This document shows positions 18,496 to 27,357 of a stretch of DNA of 64,000 bases, one piece after another. The notes beneath the pieces were generated by a model that searched no databases, was not told the DNA's origin, and was given only the letters and a program-made list of their open reading frames with translations. The number at the start of each line of letters is the position of its first letter. Position 1 is the first letter of the stretch. A program made the translations under genes and the position numbers. Source of the DNA: Pectinatus haikarae (GTDB lineage Bacteria > Bacillota > Negativicutes > Selenomonadales > Selenomonadaceae); the NCBI RefSeq assembly GCF_015732185.1, contig NZ_WIQM01000004.1:186001-250000 (forward strand), read 5' to 3'.

Positions 18496-20007
18496 ATGAC
18501 CTTTGCACACAGATTGAGCTTAATGTTCATCTTTTTTATGCTGCTGGGCTGCGTAATTCAGTTTTGGATATTTGATAGAAGCTTTTTGTCGCATACCAAT
18601 TTTATGATGCTTGAGATAAGCAAGCAGACCGCCAAGCACGGCAGTGAACAGATCGAAAAAGATTTTGGCAGAATTTACAAGACTTTGGATAAAATATCGA
18701 CGGATGAAAAGATCAGGGATAATAAGGAACTGCTCGATGAAATAAATAAATTTATTCCTGAAGTGGATGCGCTGCTGATCCTGGACGAAAATGGCGAAAT
18801 TCTCGCTTTTTCAGGAACAAATAATGAGGCGGCAGCAGATTTTAAAGATACAAAATATTTTGAACAAGCAGTGCCTAAAAAGGCTTATACAAGTGATGTC
18901 CGTATAACTGAAACGGGAAAAAAAGTGATTTACATGTCTGTGCCTGTTTTAAAAAACGGGAGTATCAGCGGCGCAGTGGTCGGAATCATGGATCTATCTG
19001 ACAACGGGGAAAATTCTTTTGAAAATAGTATTTTCAGTGATGACGGATCTGTTTTTTTGCTTGATGCGGGCGGAGCGCTCATCTACGGAGCGGACAGCGG
19101 TCAGGTCGGTGAAAAAAATAAAGTGTTTGATAAACTGCGGGGAGAAAGCGGTTCAAGAATGACAAGCAACGCAGCCGGAGAAAAATGCTTCACAGGATAC
19201 AGCAAAGTCGACGGGACTGGCTGGCTCGTTGTAGTCAATACACCGGTCACGGATATCATAAAAAACAGGGATATCGTCATCGGTGAAATGCTTATGCTGT
19301 TTATTTTGGAAAATATAGTGTTTATTGCGATAGCGGTTTATATTATAAAGCGTTATACAAGATTGACAGAGCAGTTGATCACAGCTTTTAATTCTATAAA
19401 AGAAGGAAATTATAAAAAATTGAATGCCAGTGATTATAAAGCTGAATTTCGCAAAATAGTCGATGTATATAATGCCATGGTGAGAAAGGTGTATGCGGAG
19501 CACAGCAACCTTTCCCGGGAGGCAAATATAGATGTACTCACTCATGCTTATAATCGCCGTGCATTCGACAAGGTTCTGCATATTATTGACGACGAGGTCA
19601 ACAATAATGCTATAGAAAAAGTAGGATGTCTGCTGCTGGATTTGGATCATTTTAAGGAACAGAACGACAGCAGGGGACATCTTTCCGATGATAAGATTTT
19701 GCAGGAAGCGGTGAAAATAATGGAAGCTGTTATGGGCGAAAGAAGTGTTTTCCGTTTTGGCGGGGATGAGTTTGCAATATTAAAACGCAATATGGACGAA
19801 AAAGCTATGCTGCAAACGGCTGAAAATATACGGATAGAGGTGGCAGAAAAAATTGAAGGATGTACAATAAGCATTGGTGTGGCATCGCTGCCAGGAGATA
19901 CACAATCCGTATATGATCTTTTTCCGATGGCGGATAAGGCTCTTTACGCAAGTAAAATTCATAGAAATACAGTAACTGCTTATCGTGATGTTGATGACGG
20001 CAAATAA
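18496..20007 (+). CDS. Membrane diguanylate cyclase with Cache-type sensor
   Basis: Makes cyclic di-GMP. 503 residues: TM1 at about 5-27, an extracytoplasmic Cache-like sensor, TM2 at about 265-283, HAMP-like linker, and a C-terminal GGDEF domain. The catalytic loop FRFGGDEFAIL (about 421-431) is intact; the upstream LLDLDHFKEQND and RGH elements are present, but the usual GD after the GH is SDD. No RxxD inhibitory site stands out before GGDEF. AGGAGG precedes the ATG. Faces a haem-type chemoreceptor across a short convergent junction. Confidence 0.92.
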   Translation: MTFAHRLSLMFIFFMLLGCVIQFWIFDRSFLSHTNFMMLEISKQTAKHGSEQIEKDFGRIYKTLDKISTDEKIRDNKELLDEINKFIPEVDALLILDENGEILAFSGTNNEAAADFKDTKYFEQAVPKKAYTSDVRITETGKKVIYMSVPVLKNGSISGAVVGIMDLSDNGENSFENSIFSDDGSVFLLDAGGALIYGADSGQVGEKNKVFDKLRGESGSRMTSNAAGEKCFTGYSKVDGTGWLVVVNTPVTDIIKNRDIVIGEMLMLFILENIVFIAIAVYIIKRYTRLTEQLITAFNSIKEGNYKKLNASDYKAEFRKIVDVYNAMVRKVYAEHSNLSREANIDVLTHAYNRRAFDKVLHIIDDEVNNNAIEKVGCLLLDLDHFKEQNDSRGHLSDDKILQEAVKIMEAVMGERSVFRFGGDEFAILKRNMDEKAMLQTAENIRIEVAEKIEGCTISIGVASLPGDTQSVYDLFPMADKALYASKIHRNTVTAYRDVDDGK

Positions 20008-20027
20008 AAAAGCATAAAAGCTGCCGG

Positions 20028-21278
20028 CTATGAAACCTTGTTGAATAATGATGTAGCCGAACTGGCCACTTCTTGTGATACCTGTTTTACATCGCTGGCG
20101 GTGGCAGTAAGGACATTTAAAGACTGATCTATGGATTCGATCTGTTTATGATTTTCTTTTGTTGCCATGGTTATTTTGCCTATTTCCTGAACGCTTTTAT
20201 TTATAGAATTTATGATTTTAAACACAAGTTGATTTTGTTCTTCCATGTTTAAAACGACCGTATGGTTTGAAGCTGTATTGTGCTCGATAAGCTCTCTTAT
20301 CTTATTGGCAGAGGAACTGCTTTGTTCGGCTAGCTTGCGTACTTCATCAGCGACGACGGCAAAACCTTTGCCGGCTTCACCTGCTCTTGCAGCTTCGATA
20401 GCCGCATTCAGCGCCAGCAGATTTGTCTGCGATGCTATTTCTGTGATCGTATCGGTTATGTTGTTGACAGATGTAGTACTTCTGCTTAATTCATCAAGAT
20501 CTGTTTTCATCTGCTTTACCTGTGCCGATAGGCCATTTAGCTCGCTGATGATATTTTTTATCATAGATTCGCCATTTTGTGCCAGAGAGTACATTTGACC
20601 GGATTGTGTATTTAGATTATCCGCCGATGTTTTTATATATACAACACTTTCTGTCATGTTTTCTGAAGATGCAGACATTTCTTCGGATAAAGCGGATAAG
20701 GATTCCGACATTTCTTTTGTAAGTTTCAGCAGCTGTTCCTGCTTCTCGATCATAGTGCCTTCTTCGGCGACCTTATTTTTCAAATCGGCAACATAACTCT
20801 CTACGAACGTATGAATAACAAGAGCTTCTATGAATTGTATTTTATGCGATAAAGCTTTTATGATGCTATATATTTTGTTTGTATCTTTTTTATATTTCGA
20901 AAAAACATAAGATAAAATTATATCTTGCAATTCGGCAAAAGACATTACAAACCATTCAACGGGTAAATCAATGCATTTATGTGTATGGCCTATTTTGTAT
21001 ATTTTTTTAATATAATCGTCTGTAATATCTATTTGGCATAGCATTGATAAAAAAAGGTTGAAGGTATTTTTTAATTTTTCTACAGTTGTATGTTTTTCAA
21101 TAAAATCACGTATACCAGGAACTGCGTATATTTTATTATAAAAGGAATCAATAATGGATTTTGAATTCGCCTCTATCAATGGCTCAATTTCTTTTAAAGG
21201 GCCTATATCACTGCGATTTATCTGCAGCAATATTTTTGTAAGGCTGTCATTGATTTCGTAGCTGGCATAATGATTCAT
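20028..21278 (-). CDS. Globin-coupled chemotaxis transducer (HemAT-like)
   Basis: 416-residue soluble aerotaxis-type receptor. The N-terminal 170 residues fit a globin-coupled sensor; the probable proximal haem ligand is H100 in [15 protein letters not shown]. The C-terminal half is an MCP signalling domain with [20 protein letters not shown]. There is no TM segment. In HemAT the haem binds oxygen and steers the cell toward or away from it; for an anaerobe avoidance is the natural guess. Could also sense NO or CO. Confidence 0.9.
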   Translation of the reverse strand: MNHYASYEINDSLTKILLQINRSDIGPLKEIEPLIEANSKSIIDSFYNKIYAVPGIRDFIEKHTTVEKLKNTFNLFLSMLCQIDITDDYIKKIYKIGHTHKCIDLPVEWFVMSFAELQDIILSYVFSKYKKDTNKIYSIIKALSHKIQFIEALVIHTFVESYVADLKNKVAEEGTMIEKQEQLLKLTKEMSESLSALSEEMSASSENMTESVVYIKTSADNLNTQSGQMYSLAQNGESMIKNIISELNGLSAQVKQMKTDLDELSRSTTSVNNITDTITEIASQTNLLALNAAIEAARAGEAGKGFAVVADEVRKLAEQSSSSANKIRELIEHNTASNHTVVLNMEEQNQLVFKIINSINKSVQEIGKITMATKENHKQIESIDQSLNVLTATASDVKQVSQEVASSATSLFNKVS

Positions 21279-21488
21279 TTCTTCCTTGACCTTTTTAGAA
21301 AATAATCATTAATCCTTTCTGAAAATAAAAAAACATATTATATAAAAATTTTTATTAACAAGTAGAGATAAAAATTCATAAAAATTTGCAATAGTGCATC
21401 ATTTAAATAAATATGAAAGTACGATTAGAAAAGCAGGAATATTAGACACTTGAAGGAAAGTATGTATAAAAGGAATTAAGGAGAAAAT

Positions 21489-22715
21489 ATGAAATTTGAC
21501 TTGAATAATTTTTTACTTGCAGTGTCATTTGCATTAGACTATATAGAAAAGGATGTTTTCGGGCTGGCGTTGAATCACGGCAAGCGAGTGGCTTATGACT
21601 CATTGATGCTGGGAAAAAGACTGGGGATGGATGAAGATGATCTGGCCGATCTGGTTTCTCTTGCAGTGCTGCATGATAACGGACTCAGCGAATACATATC
21701 TGCGCAGCATGCGAGAGCTTTGACGAAACCGACACAATTTGAAAATGTTAAGGATCATTGTATCATAGGTGAAAGGAACGTTGAAAACTATCCGTTTTTG
21801 CGCGAAGAAAAAACAATTATTCTGTATCATCATGAAAAACTTGATGGCTCAGGTCTTTTTCATCTCAGGGGCAGTGAGATACCGTTAAAAGCGCAGATAA
21901 TAAGTTTTGCCGATTATATAGATATCAGATTTGATTCGAGCAAAATGTATGGTGAATATAAAAACAGGGTCAAGGAACATATTGTCAAACTGCGTGATAA
22001 AAAATTTTCTCCGGCAATATGCGATGCATTTTTTGATGAGATAAACAGAGCAAGTTATCGTCTGGATCAGGAAGACGGAAATATTGTGAATGCGATAAAT
22101 CGTTATACTCCGCAAAAATACATGATAATGGATTACAAACGGGTCAGAGAAATATCAATGATTTTCTCCAGGATTATTGATGCCAAGTCTAAGTTTACGG
22201 GCAGGCATTCTAAGGGACTTTCTGAAAAAGCGGGTGCAATGGCGGCATTTTATCATTATAGTGAAGAAAAAACAATAAAGCTGCATATTGCCGCAGACTT
22301 GCATGATCTCGGAAAACTGCTTATTGCCAATGATATTTTGGAAGCTGAAAGAAAGCTTACAACGGATGAATTTGCCAAAATACAGTCTCATACATACTAT
22401 ACGAGAGTTGCTATGGAAAGAATCAGCGGATTTGAAGATATCACTGAGTGGGCAGCGAATCATCATGAAAAACTAAACGGAAAGGGATACCCATACGGTT
22501 TGGCGGCTAAGGATCTGGATTTTAATTCACGCCTGCTGGGGTGTCTTGATATATATCAGGCTTTGACGGAAGATAGGCCGTATCGTTCGGGGATGGGACA
22601 CTTGGAAGGCATGAAAATAATGACAGACATGGCAGACGGAGGATTTATAGACAAGGGAATTGTCAAGGATATAGGCGAAGTATTTGCTTACAGGGGAAAA
22701 GAAAAAATAAAATGA
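21489..22715 (+). CDS. Tandem HD-domain protein, HD-GYP-like
   Basis: 408 residues with two HD-type phosphohydrolase domains. The first has VLHDNGLSE (about 60) and YHHEKLDGSGLF (about 112); the second has AADLHDLGKLL (about 269) and NHHEKLNGKGYPYG (about 324), close to the HHExxxGxGYP signature of c-di-GMP phosphodiesterases. The first domain has HDNG in place of HD.GK, so it may bind metal differently. Its place near a diguanylate cyclase suggests the opposing c-di-GMP activity. AAGGAGAAA precedes the ATG. Confidence 0.88.
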   Translation: MKFDLNNFLLAVSFALDYIEKDVFGLALNHGKRVAYDSLMLGKRLGMDEDDLADLVSLAVLHDNGLSEYISAQHARALTKPTQFENVKDHCIIGERNVENYPFLREEKTIILYHHEKLDGSGLFHLRGSEIPLKAQIISFADYIDIRFDSSKMYGEYKNRVKEHIVKLRDKKFSPAICDAFFDEINRASYRLDQEDGNIVNAINRYTPQKYMIMDYKRVREISMIFSRIIDAKSKFTGRHSKGLSEKAGAMAAFYHYSEEKTIKLHIAADLHDLGKLLIANDILEAERKLTTDEFAKIQSHTYYTRVAMERISGFEDITEWAANHHEKLNGKGYPYGLAAKDLDFNSRLLGCLDIYQALTEDRPYRSGMGHLEGMKIMTDMADGGFIDKGIVKDIGEVFAYRGKEKIK

Positions 22716-22891
22716 TGTGATGTTTTTCTTTTCATTCGTCAGGAAAGAATGTATAATACAGGCATAGTTTTATTCTTTTATAAATAGAACTGCCTTACAG
22801 CCTGGTTTTGAGGTGTACATTGGAAAATTCTCAGAGGAAGTTTACCATGTACGGTTCAAGAACATGCAATCGATAACAGAGGTGTTGGCAA

Positions 22892-23572
22892 GTGCGTTTC
22901 AGAAAAGTTTTTTTTGTTTGCTCGATGGTATTTTTTTTAATGTCTCAGTCAGTATTTGCGTTTAGCTTTATTAGTGATGATGAGGAGCAGATCATTAAGG
23001 ATACATGGGATGCGCAGACCTTGGATCAGCTGAGCAGCGGTGTGGTTGCCGTGCCGCAGTCAGCGATCAATAATTATCTGGAGTCGGCGCTGGAAAATTA
23101 TCCGGAAATAAAAAATGCTGAAATTTCCGTTCATCCGGACAATCAAATAGAGGCTGATATAGATACGGCATCATCGGGAAAAGTCGTCTTAGACGGCACT
23201 ATTACGCGATTTGTGCAGAATGCTGACAGCTCTTCCATGACTATTCATATTGATAAGAAGGAATTGGCGGATCGGCCTGTGACATCATGGTTTTTTTCCC
23301 GTATGAGTGTCGGTCTTTTGACAAAATTATTTGGCAATCCGCTTAACGATAATGAATACGGTGTAAAAACGCACATTAATGGCAATAATATGACGATAGA
23401 TTTCAAACCTTTTGTCGAGCAGTCAGCTTTGAATAAAGTTCAGTTGATGGGAAGCAGTCTTGTCGATGCGGTAAATGTAGACAGCATATCCACCGATGAA
23501 GGCACATTGTATCTGCATACTTCATTTAATGCGGGCAGTACAATTTTCAATGCAATTAAAAGTTTTCTTTAG
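22892..23572 (+). CDS. Secreted protein, possibly lipid-binding (LmeA/DUF2993-like)
   Basis: 226 residues with a signal peptide (about 1-23, ending VFA). After it are alternating strands such as AEISVHPDNQIEADID and MTIHIDKKELADRP that resemble tubular lipid-binding DUF2993/LmeA proteins, though I am not certain. The start is GTG 22892 with GAGGTG about 9 bases upstream. A terminator follows. Monocistronic. Confidence 0.7.
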   Translation: MRFRKVFFVCSMVFFLMSQSVFAFSFISDDEEQIIKDTWDAQTLDQLSSGVVAVPQSAINNYLESALENYPEIKNAEISVHPDNQIEADIDTASSGKVVLDGTITRFVQNADSSSMTIHIDKKELADRPVTSWFFSRMSVGLLTKLFGNPLNDNEYGVKTHINGNNMTIDFKPFVEQSALNKVQLMGSSLVDAVNVDSISTDEGTLYLHTSFNAGSTIFNAIKSFL

Positions 23573-23580
23573 AAGTAGTG

Positions 23581-23622
23581 ATACCGGTATTCCGAACTGA
23601 ACGGGATGCCGGTATTTATTTT
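23581..23622 (+). terminator. Terminator after the secreted protein gene
   Basis: ATACCGGTATTCC and GGGATGCCGGTAT pair around a short loop, followed by TTATTTT. It separates this gene from the convergent AraC gene. Confidence 0.8.
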
Positions 23623-23643
23623 AAAAAAATAAAAAATCCCCGT

Positions 23644-24492
23644 CTATTGTTCTAAGAATAACTTCCGGCGATATTCGCGCGGGGTTTGTTTGAAAACATC
23701 CTTGAAGGCTCTGGAAAAAGTGGAATAATCATGAAAACCACAGTCAAAGCATATTTTTGTGAGGGGAATATCAGAATGAATCATGGCACGTGCCCGCAGA
23801 AGACGTTTGTTAGTAATATATTGATGTATACTGTAGCCGGTAGCTTTTTTGAAACGGCGCATCATATGAAATTTGCTTATAAAAAACTTTCCGGATAAAA
23901 TATCGATAGAAAGATCCGTAAAAAGGTTATCATTGATATGTTTTAAGATGGGCAAAACTTTTTTATCGTATACAGCGGCATGTATCTCGTCTATTTCGTG
24001 GCTTAACAGAGCGCGGTTGAGCAGAATCATGAATTCAACAAATAAAATTTCACTGTACAGATCATTGGCAAAGCCTTTTGCATAAAAATTTTGTTCTAAT
24101 TTTTTTACATGAAAAATAAGATCATGGCTCTTACCCGGAGGCAGATGCATAACACTTGAATGTTTTGCAGCAGATGTAAAACAAGCTGCTAAGTTTTCAT
24201 CAGAGTGAGAGTATTTTTGTAAAATTTCGGGTGATATATATATAACTATGCGCTCGTACAGTTCATTACCTGTCGGCAGAGGACGGTGTATCTCACCTGC
24301 GCTGACAAAAATGATATCACGCGGCATCAGCGGATAAGATTTGCCTTCGACGGTGTAAGTAACGCTGCCGCTGATAAACAGGATGATTTTGTGGAAAGCG
24401 TGATAATGAAATTTAAGCGGAACAAGATAATCCCGGATGCGAAATATTTTAAATTGCTGGGCAAGATACCCTCTTTTTTCGTAATTGCACAT
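23644..24492 (-). CDS. AraC-family transcriptional regulator with cupin sensor
   Basis: 282 residues: N-terminal cupin-like ligand domain (FHYHAFHKIILFISGSV and GEIHRPL are typical) and C-terminal double helix-turn-helix (about 180-280; CFDCGFHDYSTFSRAFK and TPREYRR are the family signature). Divergent from the gene at 24642, whose promoter it may control; the target and ligand are not evident. Ribosome site AGGAGAAA on the minus strand. Confidence 0.9.
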   Translation of the reverse strand: MCNYEKRGYLAQQFKIFRIRDYLVPLKFHYHAFHKIILFISGSVTYTVEGKSYPLMPRDIIFVSAGEIHRPLPTGNELYERIVIYISPEILQKYSHSDENLAACFTSAAKHSSVMHLPPGKSHDLIFHVKKLEQNFYAKGFANDLYSEILFVEFMILLNRALLSHEIDEIHAAVYDKKVLPILKHINDNLFTDLSIDILSGKFFISKFHMMRRFKKATGYSIHQYITNKRLLRARAMIHSDIPLTKICFDCGFHDYSTFSRAFKDVFKQTPREYRRKLFLEQ

Positions 24493-24641
24493 ATATATTT
24501 CTCCTGATCGATTTTTATTTAAGTTTTAAAATTATTAAATTCATTATAGAGCATTTTTTGCAATATAAAAAGCAGGTTAAGTATTTTATTTGTATAAGCT
24601 GCCTGATATACTGTATCTAATGAAATCGGAGGCGATATATA

Positions 24642-25058
24642 ATGCAGATTGTAATGAATTATGTATTCAGGGGAATTGAATATATGGTATATGAAGCGCA
24701 GGAGTATGTGCCGGGTGCCGCAGGAATAAGACTTCTCGGCAGCCGCAGGTATGGCATAGGTGCCGATCGCATATTGATTATGGAGAATCTCTCCCCCAAT
24801 TCTAATTTTCAGATATTCACCGCTGACGGAAATGAGATTGCGGCAACAGAGCAGGATTATTTAATCCTTAGATGTTACTTGCAACAGAATATTTCGAGTG
24901 AGAATTTCGCAGATACTGATTCTTTTAAGAAGGATATACTAAAAATGGTACGGCAAATAGGAGAAGAAGAAATTTGTAATGCTGAGATACATTTGACTGA
25001 TAATTTCATAGATAAGATGCGGGAAGAGGACAGACAACGTATGGTTTTCGCTTGTTAA
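24642..25058 (+). CDS. Half-length DapF-like protein lacking the catalytic cysteine
   Basis: 138 residues. The middle, RRYGIGADRILIMEN then FQIFTADGNEIA (about 34-70), resembles the N-terminal lobe of diaminopimelate epimerase (RHFGIGADG and FRIFNADGSEAEMCGNG). The MCGNG motif carrying the catalytic cysteine is replaced by an ATEQDYL segment, and the second lobe is missing. So it is unlikely to be an epimerase. It could be a pseudoenzyme or ligand-binding remnant. GGAGGCGA precedes the ATG, so it seems translated. Confidence 0.65.
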   Translation: MQIVMNYVFRGIEYMVYEAQEYVPGAAGIRLLGSRRYGIGADRILIMENLSPNSNFQIFTADGNEIAATEQDYLILRCYLQQNISSENFADTDSFKKDILKMVRQIGEEEICNAEIHLTDNFIDKMREEDRQRMVFAC

Positions 25059-25250
25059 AAGTGACGAGAATATTTTTGGAAAAGATATAGAAATGGCAAC
25101 AAGCATACATTGCACCTTTATCGGAGAATTATTCATAGAAAATTTGTTTGCATTTTTGCGGGATACCAGCATGAAAAACAGCATCATGAGCATTATAGTA
25201 AGATAAAGAGTATTATTGCAGGAAGGCAAAAAGAAGTACGATTTTTCCTT

Positions 25251-25445
25251 TTATTTCATAAAATACATTGCAACCGTTGCGATGGTACAAAATAAAGAGG
25301 CCTGCAGAGAAATCATAATTTTTTCTCTCTGGCTTATTATGCGGAAACGTGTTTTCAGAAAGAAATGTGTGAATAAATAAAAAAAAGGAATCCAGGAAAA
25401 CCAAATGAGCAGAAAACGACAGACAGGATAGACAATATCGGTCAA
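25251..25445 (-). CDS. 64-residue membrane protein downstream of a fluoride riboswitch
   Basis: Small hydrophobic protein with two predicted TM segments (about 10-31 and 45-62) separated by a positively charged loop (KTRFRIISQREK). The start is TTG 25443-25445 with AAAGGAG ten bases upstream on the minus strand. A complete fluoride riboswitch with promoter and terminator lies just upstream on the same strand, so expression should rise with fluoride. I do not recognise the family; it is too short for FluC (about 125 residues, four TM) or CLC-F. The start codon and reality of the ORF are supported by context only. Confidence 0.55.
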   Translation of the reverse strand: MTDIVYPVCRFLLIWFSWIPFFYLFTHFFLKTRFRIISQREKIMISLQASLFCTIATVAMYFMK

Positions 25446-25510
25446 TTGGTATCAACTCCTTTATAAAATATTGGTAAACACCAAAAAGCCTCAGTGGGGT
25501 AAGTGTTAAA

Positions 25511-25590
25511 AATAAAAAAACTCCTACTGTGAGTGATATTACAGTAGGAGTCATTAAAAACATTTTTAACGGCGAACTCCATCGCCTATA
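25511..25590 (-). promoter_or_regulatory. Fluoride riboswitch (crcB motif), minus strand
   Basis: On the minus strand GGCGATGGAGTTCGCC (25586-25571) then AATGACTCCTACTG gives the fluoride aptamer core with the TGACTCCTAC pseudoknot strand. That strand also forms the left arm of a terminator with CAGTAGGAG and a T run (25550-25511). The promoter lies upstream: minus TTGATT (25634-25629), 16 bases, TATACT (25612-25607). Confidence 0.9.
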
Positions 25591-25606
25591 TTCTTCTATT
25601 TTTATC

Positions 25607-25634
25607 AGTATATCATAAATTATTAAAAAATCAA
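25607..25634 (-). promoter_or_regulatory. Promoter of the minus-strand fluoride riboswitch
   Basis: TTGATT, 16-base spacer, TATACT on the minus strand, 20 bases ahead of the aptamer. Confidence 0.75.
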
Positions 25635-25761
25635 TTGATTTTGAGAAAATAGAATTAATGTTGTAACCTTGGTGGATAGTATGTTGGGAGTTGAGTGCGT
25701 ATCATATTTTTTGCTGACTATTATCCAGTTTATGAAATACCGATATATTTTTATGGTCATA

Positions 25762-25790
25762 TTGATAAGATGTCGATAAACTGATATAAT
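25762..25790 (+). promoter_or_regulatory. Promoter of the plus-strand fluoride operon
   Basis: TTGATA (25762-25767), 17-base spacer, TATAAT (25785-25790), about 22 bases ahead of the aptamer. Confidence 0.8.
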
Positions 25791-25810
25791 AAAATTATTA
25801 ATTTTATTGC

Positions 25811-25884
25811 ACGGCGATGGGGTTCGCCAGAAATCCTGTGAAAACAGTAATGACTCCTACCAACTATGGTAGGGGTCATTTTGT
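25811..25884 (+). promoter_or_regulatory. Fluoride riboswitch (crcB motif), plus strand
   Basis: GGCGATGGGGTTCGCC (25813-25828), a short variable hairpin, then AATGACTCCTACC closes the aptamer. The same strand pairs with GGTAGGGGTC and a T-rich tail as a terminator (25852-25884). Fluoride binding should stabilise the aptamer and let transcription reach the DUF190-fluC-HAD genes. Confidence 0.93.
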
Positions 25885-25972
25885 CGTGTGTAAATATTGG
25901 AGGAAGGTGAGGAGCTATAGATGCTTTTGTCAAATACTATGTTTAAATACAAAGAAGATGAGGAGAAATTTT

Positions 25973-26326
25973 ATGGCTAAAATTACCAGCAGGGCCAGGC
26001 GTTTAAGAATATATATAGGAGAGAGGGACAAGTGGCGGGGTAAATCATTATATACAGCGATTGTTGAAAAAGCAAAAGCTCTTGACATGGCAGGTGCAAC
26101 AGTAACCAGAGCTCTTATGGGATACGGTGCTCACAGTCGTATTCATACAGCCAACATCGTTGCACTATCAGGAGACTTGCCCATCATGATAGAGATTATA
26201 GACGGTGAAGAATATGTTGCAAGGCTTTTGCCTTTTCTGGATGAAATGATGGCAGAAGGAATGATCACCATTGATGACGCAGAAGTAATAAAATACGGAC
26301 ATAAGGAGCCATTAAAAGACGATTAA
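25973..26326 (+). CDS. DUF190 protein, FluC partner
   Basis: 117-residue PII-like DUF190 family protein, often encoded beside fluC. It shows the family pattern RLRIYIGERDKWRGKSLYTAIVE early, GATVTRALMGYGAH, and IMIEIIDGEEYV. Thought to be a regulatory or accessory subunit; its exact role is not established. Start ATG 25973 with GAGGAGAAA; the longer frame from 25817 runs through the riboswitch and is rejected. Its TAA overlaps the fluC ATG by one base, suggesting translational coupling. Confidence 0.9.
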   Translation: MAKITSRARRLRIYIGERDKWRGKSLYTAIVEKAKALDMAGATVTRALMGYGAHSRIHTANIVALSGDLPIMIEIIDGEEYVARLLPFLDEMMAEGMITIDDAEVIKYGHKEPLKDD

Positions 26327-26712
26327 TGAGGTGGAAAATTTTGGGAATTATTTTAGTGGCAATCGGAGGAGGAATAGGTTCGGTAGTACGCTATTTGGTA
26401 TCCAGATGGGCAGCGGAAAAAATTAGTTTTGATTTGCCTTATGGAACATTTATCGTGAATATAACAGGGTGTTTTATAATAGGATTTTTTATGGCACTGT
26501 TTACCGAGCGAATGGTAGCTAGCCCTTATTGGCGATTGTTTATTACAGTAGGATTTATCGGCGGGTTGACTACGTTTTCTTCTTTCAGTTACGAGTCATT
26601 ACAGCTGTTGTTAAAGGCTAATTTTCTGCAGGCTTTTTGCAATATAGGAGGAAACGTGATAATAGGAATTTTTGCTGCATGGCTTGGAGTCACTGTCGCT
26701 AGATTAATTTGA
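26326..26712 (+). CDS. crcB: Fluoride ion channel FluC/CrcB
   Basis: Dual-topology four-TM fluoride exporter channel, dimeric, in the inner membrane. 128 residues with GGGIGSVVRYLVSR, GTFIVNITG and the pore/Na+ motif GFIGGLTTFSSFS. Controlled by the fluoride riboswitch upstream. Confidence 0.96.
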   Translation: MRWKILGIILVAIGGGIGSVVRYLVSRWAAEKISFDLPYGTFIVNITGCFIIGFFMALFTERMVASPYWRLFITVGFIGGLTTFSSFSYESLQLLLKANFLQAFCNIGGNVIIGIFAAWLGVTVARLI

Positions 26713-26739
26713 TTACATTATAACAGTGGGGAGAATAAG

Positions 26740-27213
26740 ATGATATCTTTAAATTTATTTAATGATGAAGTATACAATCTCAACAATATTGTTTTCGATT
26801 TTAATGGTGTTTTAGCGGAAAATGGGCGTATAGCACCTGAGGTAAAAAAACTGTTGAAGCAGCTTGTCTCCACAATATCAATATCAGTAATAACGGCCGA
26901 TACATTCGGTACGGCACAAGAAGAACTCAGCGATATAGAGGGAGTGCGCTTGATAATTCTGCCCGCGGAGAGTAATGGAAATGAAAAGGCTCATTATGTA
27001 CAAAAGTGGGGAGCTGAAACGACTGCGGTAGTGGGAAATGGTGCTAATGATCAGCCGATGTTTTCTATTGCCAGATTGAAAGTGTGTGTGATAGGACATG
27101 AAGGAGCAAGTTCAGGAATTGTTGCTGCAGCCAATATTGTGGTAACGTCGCCGGAAGATGCCATTCGGCTGTTCATGAACGTCAAACGTCTTCAGGCTAC
27201 TTTGCGGTCATAA
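26740..27213 (+). CDS. Soluble P-type-ATPase-like HAD protein
   Basis: 157 residues resembling the free P domain of P-type ATPases (COG4087-like). The nucleophile loop is FDFNGVLAENG with D20; the usual +2 Asp is N22, as in several P-type-like members. The later ITAD (motif II) and VGNGANDQPMF (metal loop) are present. No membrane segments. It follows fluC by 27 bases with GGGGAG upstream and ends at a terminator, so it is in the fluoride-induced operon. Role in fluoride resistance is inference; phosphatases are fluoride-sensitive targets. Confidence 0.8.
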   Translation: MISLNLFNDEVYNLNNIVFDFNGVLAENGRIAPEVKKLLKQLVSTISISVITADTFGTAQEELSDIEGVRLIILPAESNGNEKAHYVQKWGAETTAVVGNGANDQPMFSIARLKVCVIGHEGASSGIVAAANIVVTSPEDAIRLFMNVKRLQATLRS

Positions 27214-27295
27214 TAATTTCCACCGGTATGCTTTTGTCTTATGCTGTGATAAGGCAGTGATGGGCTCTTGGATAATGGAATCAATACCGGATTGT

Positions 27296-27336
27296 AATAC
27301 CGGGATGGGCAGTATAAAGCCTGTCCCGGTATTTTT
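27296..27336 (+). terminator. Terminator of the fluoride operon
   Basis: AATACCGGGATGGGC and GCCTGTCCCGGTATT pair around AGTATAAA, followed by TTTTTGGGG. Confidence 0.8.
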
Positions 27337-27357
27337 GGGGTTATATGCTGAATTTTA

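Noticed and set aside
25213-25563. 116-residue minus-strand ORF across the fluoride terminator
   Set aside because: It starts inside the riboswitch; the 64-residue ORF in another frame has its own ribosome site.
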